From Bacteroidales bacterium (GTDB lineage: Bacteria > Bacteroidota > Bacteroidia > Bacteroidales > WCHB1-69): a stretch of DNA of 17,469 nucleotides. Where the stretch lies: contig JAISTU010000012.1 in assembly GCA_031272415.1 (NCBI GenBank), positions 1-17,469 of the forward strand. Reading direction: 5' to 3'. Below the pieces are notes generated by a model. That model did no database searches, was not told the DNA's origin, and was given only the letters and a program-made list of their open reading frames with translations. The translations under genes were made by a program, and so were the position numbers. Below are positions 6,667 to 13,592 of this stretch, in pieces (the stretch's first letter is position 1; every line of letters starts with the position of its first letter).

Positions 6667-8727
6667 ATGATAAACAGTAAGTTATTAAATCCTAAAAGTA
6701 TAGCCGTATTGGGGGCGTCCAATGATGTTCACAAGCCGGGCGGTAGAGTGTTGAAAAATTTATTGAGCAGTTCTTTTGGCGGAAATGTTTATGTAGTAAA
6801 TCCAAAAGAGACTGAAATTCAAGGAGTTAAATGTTATTCAAAAGTGGAAGATTTACCGCAAACAGATTGTGCTATTTTAGCAATTGCGGCTAAATATTGT
6901 CCGCAATCGGTCGAAGTGTTGGCAAAACAAAAGCAAACAGGAGGTTTTATTATACTTTCTGCCGGTTTTAGCGAGGAGAATGCAGAAGGGGCTAAATTAG
7001 AACAGCAAATTACAGAAACCATTAACAGTGTAGGAGGTACGCTTATCGGTCCTAATTGCACAGGCTTTTTGAATACAAATTATTGCGGGGCTTTTGATGC
7101 CCCCATACCGCCTTTGGACTCAAAAGGAGTGGATTTTATTACCGGCTCCGGTGCTACGGCTGTATTTATTAAAGAATGTGGAATTACTAATGGCTTGACT
7201 TTCAACAGTGTATGGGCAGTCGGCAATTCGGCACAAACAGGAATTGAAGATGTTTTGGAGCATTTGGATACCAATTTTGACCCCAAAACAAGTTCCCATG
7301 TCATTATGCTTTACATGGAAAAAGTGGCTCAACCGCAAAAGTTGCTTCTTCATGCGTCATCGTTGATAAATAAAGGTTGTCGCATTGCGGGCATTAAGTC
7401 GGGGGGGTCTTCTGCGGGCAGTCGGGCAGCCTCTTCGCACACGGGTGCATTGGCAACTTCAGATATTGCAGTTGAGGCTTTGTTTCGCAAGGCAGGCATT
7501 GTTCGCTGCCATAACAGGGAAGAATTGACCACCGTTTGCTCTATATTTATGTACCCCGAAATGAAGGGTAAAAATGTAGCCATTATTACACATGCAGGCG
7601 GTCCGGCGGTAATGTTGACAGATGTTTTGTCCAATAATGGTTTGGAAGTGCCTCATATTGAGGGAAAAGATGCCGATGAATTGCTCACTAAACTATTTGC
7701 CGGCTCTTCGGTGGGAAATCCGATTGACTTTTTAGCCACCGGTACCGCCGAACAATTAGGAACAATTATTGATTATTGTGATAATAAATTTGATAATATT
7801 GACGCAATGGCGGTCATTTTCGGCTCTCCCGGACTGTTTTCTAATTGGGAGGTGTATGACGTTTTAGATAAAAAAATGAAAACGTGTAAAAAACCGATTT
7901 ATCCTATTTTGCCGTCAATTATCAATGTAAAAGATGAAATTGAGGATTTTATTAAAAATAAACATCGCATCAATTTTCCGGAGGAGTGCGTATTTGGTAA
8001 TGCGTTGGCAAAGATAGTCAATACGCCCAAACCACAACCTTTGCATCCGCAATTGCCGTCCATTGATACAGCAGCCATTCGCAACTTAATTGACCGCTCC
8101 GAGAATGGTTATTTGGACTTGGAAAGCATTCGGATTTTGTTGGATGCGGCAGGTATTGCACGCAAAATGGAGATAGAAGTCAACAGGGTAGAAGATGCTG
8201 TTGCGTTTGCTAAAAAAGCAGGTTATCCTTTGGTGATGAAAGTGGTAGGACCTTTGCATAAATCTGATGTCGGCGGTGTTGTGCTCAACGTCAAAGATGA
8301 AGAAACGGTGATTAAAGAATTTAATCGTTTGATTAAAATACCTCAAACGTATGCTGTGGAGATGTATCCTATGCTTTTTGGAACGGAAATTTTTATTGGT
8401 GCTTCGCGTGAAGAGGGTTTTGGACATCAAATTTTGTTCGGATTGGGTGGCATTTTTGTGGAAGTAATGAAAGATGTGCAGGCTGCATTAGCACCTGTGA
8501 ATGAGGCGGAGGCTTTGTCGTTGATAAAAAAACTCAAAGGTTACAAAATCATTGAGGGAGTTCGTGGGCAAGAGCCTGTAAATGAACTTTTATTTGCACA
8601 AACGGTTGCCAGAGTATCTGCATTGGTACAAGCGGCGCCCGAAATTGCAGAAATGGATTTAAATCCGCTTTTAGGCTCGCCAAATGCCGTTGTTGCGGTG
8701 GATGCACGAATTAGAATAGAAAAATAG
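6667..8727 (+). CDS. Acetate--CoA ligase (ADP-forming), fused alpha-beta subunits
   Basis: 686 residues, the usual length of single-chain NDP-forming acyl-CoA synthetases. It begins with a CoA-binding Rossmann domain (SIAVLGASNDVHKPGGRV, residues 12-29), continues with two succinyl-CoA-ligase-like domains, and ends with an ATP-grasp domain from about residue 480 (LLDAAGIARKMEI.., YPLVMKVVGPLHKSDVGGV). The phosphorylated histidine is in SSHTGALA (H258). The enzyme interconverts acyl-CoA, ADP and phosphate with acid, CoA and ATP, and usually makes ATP from acetyl-CoA or other acyl-CoA in fermentation or amino-acid breakdown. It is transcribed alone and converges with the hydrolase-BKACE pair, whose product chemistry also concerns acyl-CoA. 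Exact acyl specificity cannot be read from the sequence. Confidence 0.9.
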   Translation: MINSKLLNPKSIAVLGASNDVHKPGGRVLKNLLSSSFGGNVYVVNPKETEIQGVKCYSKVEDLPQTDCAILAIAAKYCPQSVEVLAKQKQTGGFIILSAGFSEENAEGAKLEQQITETINSVGGTLIGPNCTGFLNTNYCGAFDAPIPPLDSKGVDFITGSGATAVFIKECGITNGLTFNSVWAVGNSAQTGIEDVLEHLDTNFDPKTSSHVIMLYMEKVAQPQKLLLHASSLINKGCRIAGIKSGGSSAGSRAASSHTGALATSDIAVEALFRKAGIVRCHNREELTTVCSIFMYPEMKGKNVAIITHAGGPAVMLTDVLSNNGLEVPHIEGKDADELLTKLFAGSSVGNPIDFLATGTAEQLGTIIDYCDNKFDNIDAMAVIFGSPGLFSNWEVYDVLDKKMKTCKKPIYPILPSIINVKDEIEDFIKNKHRINFPEECVFGNALAKIVNTPKPQPLHPQLPSIDTAAIRNLIDRSENGYLDLESIRILLDAAGIARKMEIEVNRVEDAVAFAKKAGYPLVMKVVGPLHKSDVGGVVLNVKDEETVIKEFNRLIKIPQTYAVEMYPMLFGTEIFIGASREEGFGHQILFGLGGIFVEVMKDVQAALAPVNEAEALSLIKKLKGYKIIEGVRGQEPVNELLFAQTVARVSALVQAAPEIAEMDLNPLLGSPNAVVAVDARIRIEK

Positions 8728-8735
8728 ATAGGGTA

Positions 8736-8753
8736 GGGGAAGCGAGTCTCCCC
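8736..8753. terminator. Weak hairpin between convergent genes
   Basis: GGGGA (8736-8740) and TCCCC (8749-8753) form a short stem with an 8-nt loop in the 32-bp gap between two convergent stop codons. No good T-run follows on either strand, so termination is possible but not shown. Confidence 0.3.
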
Positions 8754-8759
8754 AAAACC

Positions 8760-9470
8760 TTATTTTGACAAAAATTGTTGCATTATTTCTATCGCTTCTT
8801 TTTTGTAAAGAATGTCGTAATGATTGCAAAGTGAAATTTTGTGTAATTGCGAGTGGAGTAGCAAATGGGCGATTTCTTTGATATGCGACTCTTTAATGAC
8901 ATCATTTTGGGCATATAAAATGCAAAATTGAGTTGTAATCTCTTTTAAATCAGCAGGTTGTATGCCAATATCGTTTAACATCAATTGTAGATATTGTATA
9001 TTTTTTTGCATTTTCGCACCCAATAGTTGCCTAAAATGACATAAAATATTTTGTAATTGTAAGATTATCAATTCTTTACATTTAAAACCTTTGACCAAAT
9101 AATTGGGAGAAATTGCAATAATTTTTTCAAATAGAGTTGGACATTTTTTTGCCGCAACAAGTGCAATATTTCCACCATCACTGTAACCGATTAAATGGGT
9201 TTTATCAATATTGTTTTTGCGACAAAATGCAATTATATCATCACTCATTTGATTGATAATCAATGAATTATCTTTTGAAATGCTTTTTCCATGACCCCGA
9301 CTGTCAATGGCAAAAGTGTGAAAATCGGCAAAGAATTTCTGTTGATAATCAACAAACAACTCCTTATTTTCCGAATTTCCATGCAACAACAATAAAGTAG
9401 GTGCATCAGGGTTGCCGTTTTCGGAGTAAGAAAGCGTAATACCTTCTAAATCAAGGAATAAATCACGCAT
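8760..9470 (-). CDS. Alpha/beta hydrolase fold protein
   Basis: 236 residues from ATG at 9470. The open frame reaches further upstream to 9797, but that part lies inside the preceding gene in another frame and has no hydrolase features, so the short form is right. Visible features: the oxyanion region LLLLHGNSENKE, the strand-turn DSRGHGKS, the nucleophile elbow GYSDGG with Ser97, and candidate Asp190 (YAQND) and His217 (CNHYD) completing the triad. The protein lacks a signal peptide and should be cytoplasmic. Its start is 19 nt after the stop of the Kce-type gene, so the two are likely co-transcribed. A thioesterase or esterase role on a product of that enzyme is possible. The substrate is unknown. 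Confidence 0.85.
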   Translation of the reverse strand: MRDLFLDLEGITLSYSENGNPDAPTLLLLHGNSENKELFVDYQQKFFADFHTFAIDSRGHGKSISKDNSLIINQMSDDIIAFCRKNNIDKTHLIGYSDGGNIALVAAKKCPTLFEKIIAISPNYLVKGFKCKELIILQLQNILCHFRQLLGAKMQKNIQYLQLMLNDIGIQPADLKEITTQFCILYAQNDVIKESHIKEIAHLLLHSQLHKISLCNHYDILYKKEAIEIMQQFLSK

Positions 9471-9489
9471 ATTGACAACTTTTTGGGGT

Positions 9490-10317
9490 CTAAATGAGTG
9501 GTTTGATGCCCAAAATTTGCCTTGCCTCCGTTGGATTGGCAATTTCCCTGCCGAGTTCTTTGGCAAGTCTGACCACCTTTGCCACCAATTCTCCATTGGA
9601 TTTTGCCAAAACACCCTTTTCGAGATACACATTGTCTTCAAAACCAACACGCACATTCCCCCCGTCAATAATTGCTGCCGCTGCCAATGGAAATTCATAC
9701 CTGCCAATGCCTGCAACGGTGTAAGTTGCTCCTTGTGGAATACTGCCCCGCATGAACACAAAATCTCGCAAATCACCCCCAATACCGCCATTGACACCCA
9801 TTACAAAATCAAAATGAAAAGGGGCTTGAATGTAACCCTTTTTCGATAAACGTAAAGCCATGTCTATCATGCTTTTATCGAACACTTCTAATTCGGGTTT
9901 AATGCCTTTTTCGAGCATTCGTTGTCCGAAATATTTGATAGTGTTTTCGGTATTGGTAAAAACATCATCGCCTCCGAAATTGCATGTTCCGCAATCAAGT
10001 GTCGCCATTTCAATGTCCAATTCGGTAGGTTGCAGTCGCTCGTCATTGGTCATTCCCACCGCACCGCCTGTTGAAGGCATAATAATTACATCGGGAATAA
10101 CCGCTTTGATGGCGTCAATACATTCTTTAAATCGTGCTTTGTCTTGTGTTGGTGTGCCGTCATCGTAGCGGACATGCAAATGAATAATGCTTGCCCCTGC
10201 ATCATAAGCCGATTTAGCCTCCCGTACAATCTCATTTACCGTGTAAGGAACGGCAGGATTGTGTTCTTTTAATACTTCTGCGCCGCAAATTGCAGCTGTT
10301 ATAATCAATTTTTCCAT
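9490..10317 (-). CDS. kce: BKACE family beta-keto acid cleavage enzyme, Kce-like (3-keto-5-aminohexanoate cleavage)
   Basis: 275 residues, matching the family (formerly DUF849, TIM barrel). The zinc ligands of Kce are all in place: E14 (CGAEV), H46 and H48 (IIHLHVR), and E227 in GGNVRVGFEDN. The conserved STGGAVG loop (residues 82-88) is also present. Family members condense a beta-keto acid with acetyl-CoA to give acetoacetate and a new acyl-CoA. Kce itself makes acetoacetate and 3-aminobutyryl-CoA in lysine fermentation. The family contains many substrate groups, and none of the other lysine fermentation genes (kdd, kal, kamA) is in the window, so the Kce name is a best guess. The -7 box ends five bases before the ATG, which points to a leaderless transcript. 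It leads an operon with the hydrolase. Confidence 0.75.
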   Translation of the reverse strand: MEKLIITAAICGAEVLKEHNPAVPYTVNEIVREAKSAYDAGASIIHLHVRYDDGTPTQDKARFKECIDAIKAVIPDVIIMPSTGGAVGMTNDERLQPTELDIEMATLDCGTCNFGGDDVFTNTENTIKYFGQRMLEKGIKPELEVFDKSMIDMALRLSKKGYIQAPFHFDFVMGVNGGIGGDLRDFVFMRGSIPQGATYTVAGIGRYEFPLAAAAIIDGGNVRVGFEDNVYLEKGVLAKSNGELVAKVVRLAKELGREIANPTEARQILGIKPLI

Positions 10318-10321
10318 TTTG

Positions 10322-10345
10322 CAAAATTACACAATTTTTTTAATT
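10322..10345 (-). promoter_or_regulatory. Promoter of kce, predicted leaderless
   Basis: On the minus strand the box TAATTTTG (10329 to 10322) is preceded by GTG and, 11 nt before the box, by AATTA, matching the A/T context of the other promoters with TTG changed to TTA. Only CAAA separates the box from the ATG at 10317. Confidence 0.6.
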
Positions 10346-10360
10346 GAGAATTAAAAATTA

Positions 10361-10394
10361 TTTTTTTTTGCATTTTGGGAGAAAAATGTTCTAA
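10361..10394 (+). repeat. Interspersed repeat R1, copy D
   Basis: Nine T, GCATTTTGGGAGAAAAA, TGTTCTAA. Preceded by TTGAGAATTAAAAATTA, a flank partly shared with the copy at 326. It forms the left arm of a larger inverted arrangement with the copy at 10508-10542. Confidence 0.75.
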
Positions 10395-10408
10395 GATTTG
10401 GACATTCT

Positions 10409-10500
10409 TTGTCTGAACTGTGATTTTGAATGATTTGAATGATTTGTGTGATTATTTTAATCCTGTCAATCATATAAATCTTATGAAAATCGTGGTGCAA
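10409..10500. repeat. Palindromic repeat R2, degenerate copy
   Basis: Begins TTGTCTGAACTGTGATTTT, then the TGAATGATTTGAATGA-type units and TTTGTGTGATTATT; it ends AAAATCGTGGTGCAA, where the outer bases of the right arm have changed compared with the complete copy at 6116-6213. Confidence 0.65.
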
Positions 10501-10506
10501 AAATTG

Positions 10507-10581
10507 TTTTTTTAGAACGTTTTTCTCCCAGAATGCAAAAAATAGAAAAATCTAAAATCGTAAATCTACACTCTACACTCT
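10507..10581 (-). repeat. R1 copy E with GAGTGTAG tail
   Basis: On the minus strand: AGAGTGTAGAGTGTAGATT, TACGATTTTAGATTTT, TCTATTTTTTGCATT, CTGGGAGAAAAACGTTC, TAAAA. It is the sister of the composite at 6459-6541. Confidence 0.7.
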
Positions 10582-10632
10582 GAAAAAAAACTCCTTTTTT
10601 TGAAAAAAAGTTAAATTATTCTAAATTTTTGC

Positions 10633-10640
10633 TATCTTTG
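10633..10640 (+). promoter_or_regulatory. -7 box of tsaC
   Basis: TATCTTTG, 57 nt before ATG 10698. Unlike most promoters in the window it lacks the AATTGA block 11 nt upstream; the upstream region is simply A/T-rich. Confidence 0.6.
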
Positions 10641-10697
10641 CAAGACAGTAATCATTTTTTTGTAATATTGAATAGAATTTAAATAGTTTTTATCAAA

Positions 10698-11267
10698 ATG
10701 TTAGTCAGTCAAGAAGTAATTAAAGCCTATCAGGTGGTTAAGTCGGGGGGAGTTTTGCTCTATCCTACCGATACTATTTATGGTTTGGGGTGTGATGCTA
10801 TGAACGAAAGTGGCATAGAGCGGATTTTTCAAATCAAAAGAAGAGATTTTAGAAAAAGATTTATTATTTTGTTGGATACAGCCGAAAAATTAACGCTTTA
10901 TTTGGAACAAGTACCTGCAATTGCGTGGGATTTATTGGAACAAACGGTGCGTCCTACAACATTTATTTATCCGAGTGCCAAAAATTTGCCTTCCAATTTG
11001 TTGGCAGAAGACGGCTCTATTGCCATTAGAATTGTAGATAAACATGAATTTTGTCGCCGTCTTATCAGCATGTTAGGACATCCGTTGGTTTCTACTTCGG
11101 CAAATATTTCAGGACAACTCGAACCGATTACATTTGACCAAATTAGTGAGGAAATTAAAAATGCAGTCGATTATATTGTACCGCCTCTGCATTTTGTAGA
11201 AGATTTACGCCCCTCAACCATTATCCGACTCATTGATGATTATAATTTTGAAATTATTAGAGAATAA
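10698..11267 (+). CDS. tsaC: L-threonylcarbamoyladenylate synthase (YrdC/TsaC type)
   Basis: 189 residues, a single YrdC domain without the extra Sua5 C-terminal domain. Family features are present in order: LLYPTDTIYGLGCDA (residues 20-34), the basic IKRRDFRKRF, RPTTFIYP, SIAIRIV and the nucleotide-binding STSANISGQ. It makes threonylcarbamoyl-AMP from threonine, bicarbonate and ATP, the first step of the t6A modification at position 37 of tRNAs that read ANN codons. It is essential or nearly so in most bacteria. It is transcribed alone. A perfect 19-bp inverted repeat (10563-10581 and 11274-11292) brackets the gene and its promoter. Confidence 0.92.
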   Translation: MLVSQEVIKAYQVVKSGGVLLYPTDTIYGLGCDAMNESGIERIFQIKRRDFRKRFIILLDTAEKLTLYLEQVPAIAWDLLEQTVRPTTFIYPSAKNLPSNLLAEDGSIAIRIVDKHEFCRRLISMLGHPLVSTSANISGQLEPITFDQISEEIKNAVDYIVPPLHFVEDLRPSTIIRLIDDYNFEIIRE

Positions 11268-11273
11268 CTTTTT

Positions 11274-11298
11274 AGAGTGTAGAGTGTAGATTTTTTTT
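11274..11298 (+). repeat. GAGTGTAG repeat after tsaC
   Basis: AGAGTGTAGAGTGTAGATT followed by more T. Its first 19 bp are the exact inverse of 10563-10581. It starts 6 nt after the tsaC stop codon. Confidence 0.7.
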
Positions 11299-11348
11299 AT
11301 AATATATTGATAATCAAATATTTGCATCCTTCATGCTACACTTTCAAC

Positions 11349-11379
11349 AAAAGACCCGTTACATAAAATGCAACGGGTC
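11349..11379 (-). terminator. Intrinsic terminator of the POT transporter gene
   Basis: GACCCGTT (11353-11360) pairs perfectly with AACGGGTC (11372-11379) around an 11-nt loop. On the minus strand the stem is followed by TTTT (11352-11349). It lies about 40 nt after the minus-strand stop codon at 11418 and might also stop transcription from tsaC. Confidence 0.75.
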
Positions 11380-11417
11380 AAAAATTAAATGATATGAAAC
11401 AACAAAATAATTTTTGT

Positions 11418-13043
11418 TTACTTGGCTACTTTCTCAAGCCATTTGACCATTAATAGCATGACTATCATTGATAATCCGCAAGCACAGACAAACACTAACC
11501 AGCACGCCCACAAAGGTACTGCTGTATAAAGCAAGCCTCCAATGAACAACAATAAATTGCCCACCGCTGTGGCGGCTAACCAACAGCCTTGCATAACACC
11601 TTGTAAATGAGGTGGTGCTACTTTGGAAACAAATGATAATCCCAAAGGTGAGATAAACAATTCAGCCACTGTCATTATAAAATACATGCCCACCATTACC
11701 CACGGCGTAAGACGCATAGCAGATAAGGCACCTTCGGACATCCCAGAAAGTGCAGATTTATCAGGTAATGCTGTGGAAATGAGCAACATAAATACATAGC
11801 CCAAAGCAGCAATCCCCATACCTATACCGATTTTTTTCGGAGTGGATGGCTCTTTGCCTTTTTTACGCAATGCACCAAATATCCATATAATAATTGGTGT
11901 TAAAAAGACTACAAAAAACGGATTTACACATTGAAATATCTCCGCTCCTTTGATAGAAGTAAAGCCAAGGTCAAGGTTAATGATGTCCAAATTGATGTAA
12001 TCTCTTGCAAAATAGGTCAATGAATAACCGTTTTGGTGGAATGAAAACCAGAAGAAAATAACAATTCCAAATACGGCAAAAAGTGCATAAATTCGCTGTC
12101 TGATTTCAGAGGCAGCCATTTTAACTTCACTTGCGGAGGCTGTTTGTCCGTCTGTTGCTTTTGCAGGTGCAATTTTGGCAGGGTCAGGGAATTTATATTT
12201 GTTGACCAAATAAATTACCACTGAAATCAATATAGCAGCCACAGTAGCAAAAAATGCGTACTGAAAACCTCTATTGAATACGTCCAAATATTCAGTGCAA
12301 AAACTGCCCATATCAGCAATCGGAGTGCCGTTAAGGACTGCATCTGATGAATATTGCGTCAAATTAGCAGTTTGTTCTGCCGTCATTGCTGTTGCATCGT
12401 TGATGTATTGATGGCACAATTCGGGTAATTGAGCATTGTAATCAAACCCGTTGTGTTTTAACCACCAATTTCTTACCGCAATGGCAATCCAAGGAGCAAA
12501 AAAACCGCCAATATTGATAAACATATAGAAAATCTGATAACCGGTATCCCTAAAATCTTTTTTTGGTTTACCATTTTCATCAACTCCATATTTATCAATA
12601 ATGGATTGTTTGTAATCAGGTTTATCATACATTTGTCCAACCAACGCCTGCAAATTGCCTTTAAAAAGCCCATTACCGAAGGCGATAATCAACAAACCGA
12701 AACAAATCAGTACAAGGTACATGATAAACGAAGACGAGTTCGCAATGTCAGTAGCAGCAATCGGCGGAATGGCTATTACTAAATAACCAATTGCCATCAC
12801 TATCAACCCCCAAAGGATAGTACCTTTGTAATTGCGTGTCTTGTCAGCAATCAAACCGCCTACCAGTGCCAATACATATATAGAGGCATAAAAAGCGGAA
12901 TAAATAAACCCTGTCTTTGTTTCAGACAAACCGAACTGGGCGGAGATGAACAATGTCAATATTGCCATCATAATGTAAAAGCCAAAGCGTTCGCCCATAT
13001 TTGTCAACGCAGCGGCTATCAAACCTTTTGGATGATTTCTCAT
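11418..13043 (-). CDS. POT/PTR family proton-coupled peptide transporter
   Basis: 541 residues with many transmembrane helices. The N-terminal helix contains NMGERFGFY (residues 15-23), the place of the ExxERFxYY proton-coupling motif; the first Glu is Asn here, whereas E18, R19 and F20 are kept. A second POT signature is FYMFINIGGFFAPW. The C-terminal half has WVMVGMYFIMTVAELFISPLG, typical of the family. The protein imports di- and tripeptides with protons across the inner membrane. A stretch of about 60 polar residues near the middle (about 195-255) is likely an extra-membrane loop. The gene has its own promoter (13102-13123) and terminator. It fits a cell that feeds on peptides, together with the peptidases in the window. 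Confidence 0.88.
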   Translation of the reverse strand: MRNHPKGLIAAALTNMGERFGFYIMMAILTLFISAQFGLSETKTGFIYSAFYASIYVLALVGGLIADKTRNYKGTILWGLIVMAIGYLVIAIPPIAATDIANSSSFIMYLVLICFGLLIIAFGNGLFKGNLQALVGQMYDKPDYKQSIIDKYGVDENGKPKKDFRDTGYQIFYMFINIGGFFAPWIAIAVRNWWLKHNGFDYNAQLPELCHQYINDATAMTAEQTANLTQYSSDAVLNGTPIADMGSFCTEYLDVFNRGFQYAFFATVAAILISVVIYLVNKYKFPDPAKIAPAKATDGQTASASEVKMAASEIRQRIYALFAVFGIVIFFWFSFHQNGYSLTYFARDYINLDIINLDLGFTSIKGAEIFQCVNPFFVVFLTPIIIWIFGALRKKGKEPSTPKKIGIGMGIAALGYVFMLLISTALPDKSALSGMSEGALSAMRLTPWVMVGMYFIMTVAELFISPLGLSFVSKVAPPHLQGVMQGCWLAATAVGNLLLFIGGLLYTAVPLWACWLVFVCACGLSMIVMLLMVKWLEKVAK

Positions 13044-13101
13044 ATAATTCTACCTTTTTATTTTATTAATACTTAAAATGAAATTAAATTTTTATGTTTT
13101 G

Positions 13102-13123
13102 CAAAGATACACAAATTCTTCAA
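13102..13123 (-). promoter_or_regulatory. Promoter of the POT transporter
   Basis: On the minus strand TATCTTTG (13109 to 13102) is preceded by GTG, and by TTG (13123 to 13121) in the context TTTTTAATTGA with an 11-nt spacer. The leader to ATG 13043 is about 50 nt. Confidence 0.75.
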
Positions 13124-13164
13124 TTAAAAATTAAAAAATTAAAAAATAAAGAAAGTTTTTTTTA

Positions 13165-13186
13165 TTGACAAAAAAGTGTATCTTTG
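13165..13186 (+). promoter_or_regulatory. Promoter of the structured RNA
   Basis: TTG at 13165-13167 (context TTATTGACA), 11-nt spacer ending in GTG, and -7 box TATCTTTG at 13179-13186. Back to back with the POT promoter across about 40 bp of A/T-rich DNA. Confidence 0.75.
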
Positions 13187-13191
13187 CAAAA

Positions 13192-13381
13192 CATTTACAA
13201 TATCAAATTTTTATGTTGTGAAATGGCGTTGAAAAGCGTTAAATGTTATTTCAAGCATTTGAAACTTAGACACTTTCAAAATTAGTACAGAAATAAACAT
13301 AACGCTCGCAGTAATGCGGGCTTATTTCTATGTACTAATGGTAGTCTAAGACCTCAAATGCGGAATAAAGTCCGCTTTTTT
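13192..13381 (+). ncRNA. Structured RNA resembling 6S RNA (6S-Flavo type)
   Basis: About 190 nt from a strong promoter to an intrinsic terminator, with no coding frame. The core folds into one long interrupted hairpin: CATTTGA (13256-13262) with TCAAATG (13354-13360); CTTAGAC (13265-13271) with GTCTAAG (13344-13350); TTAGTACA (13282-13289) with TGTACTAA (13331-13338); GAAATAA (13290-13296) with TTATTTC (13322-13328); GCTCGCA (13304-13310) with TGCGGGC (13315-13321), closed by a GTAA (GNRA) tetraloop. An asymmetric 10 by 5 internal loop divides the second and third helices, like the central bubble by which 6S RNA mimics an open promoter and binds RNA polymerase. The ~105-nt core fits the 6S-Flavo RNA known from Bacteroidota. 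The structure is read directly; the family name is inference without a covariance search. Confidence 0.65.
13360..13381 (+). terminator. Intrinsic terminator of the structured RNA
   Basis: GCGGA (13360-13364) pairs with TCCGC (13371-13375) around a 6-nt loop, followed by six T (13376-13381). Confidence 0.8.
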
Positions 13382-13479
13382 ATTGGTTAAGTGCGAAAAA
13401 TAAATATAAAAGTATATAAAACATTGATAAACAATTAGTTATAAACAAAATGAAAAAGGTTATTTTTTTGCATATCAAT

Positions 13480-13537
13480 GGGGGAGGGTGAGTTTAGCCT
13501 TTCAGCCTGTACCTTTCGCCTTTCACCCCCCCTTTTT
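13480..13537. repeat. G-run/C-run inverted repeat
   Basis: GGGGGAGGGTGA (13480-13491) can pair with TCACCCCCCC (13523-13532), with one bulged A, and five T follow (13533-13537). The loop holds CTTTCAGCC and CTTTCGCC units. It could be a terminator-like hairpin or a dispersed repeat; no transcript clearly ends here. Confidence 0.4.
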
Positions 13538-13570
13538 GAACACCCTATATTTTTAATTTTTAATTTTTAA

Positions 13571-13592
13571 TTGATAAATTTGTGTATTTTTG
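13571..13592 (+). promoter_or_regulatory. Promoter of the M24 peptidase-MBL operon
   Basis: TTG at 13571-13573 (context TTTTTAATTGATAAA), 11-nt spacer ending GTG, then TATTTTTG at 13585-13592, a one-base variant of the usual box. Leader to ATG 13630 about 30 nt. Confidence 0.7.

Larger units (their letters stand above)
10318..10697. other. Intergenic region between divergent kce and tsaC
   Basis: 380 bp without a gene. It holds the kce promoter (10322-10345, minus), an R1 copy, an R2 palindrome, an inverted R1 copy with GAGTGTAG tail, and the tsaC promoter box (10633-10640). The coordinates of each part are given in their own entries. Confidence 0.8.

Noticed and set aside
6834..8430. Minus-strand open frames opposite the acyl-CoA synthetase
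   Set aside because: No domain or promoter; they mirror the codon pattern of the plus-strand gene.
9471..9797. N-terminal extension of the alpha/beta hydrolase frame
   Set aside because: It overlaps the kce coding region in another frame, has no hydrolase features, and ATG 9470 gives a complete hydrolase 19 nt after the kce stop.
13451..13492. Thirteen-codon ATG frame
   Set aside because: Too short, with no promoter or family resemblance.
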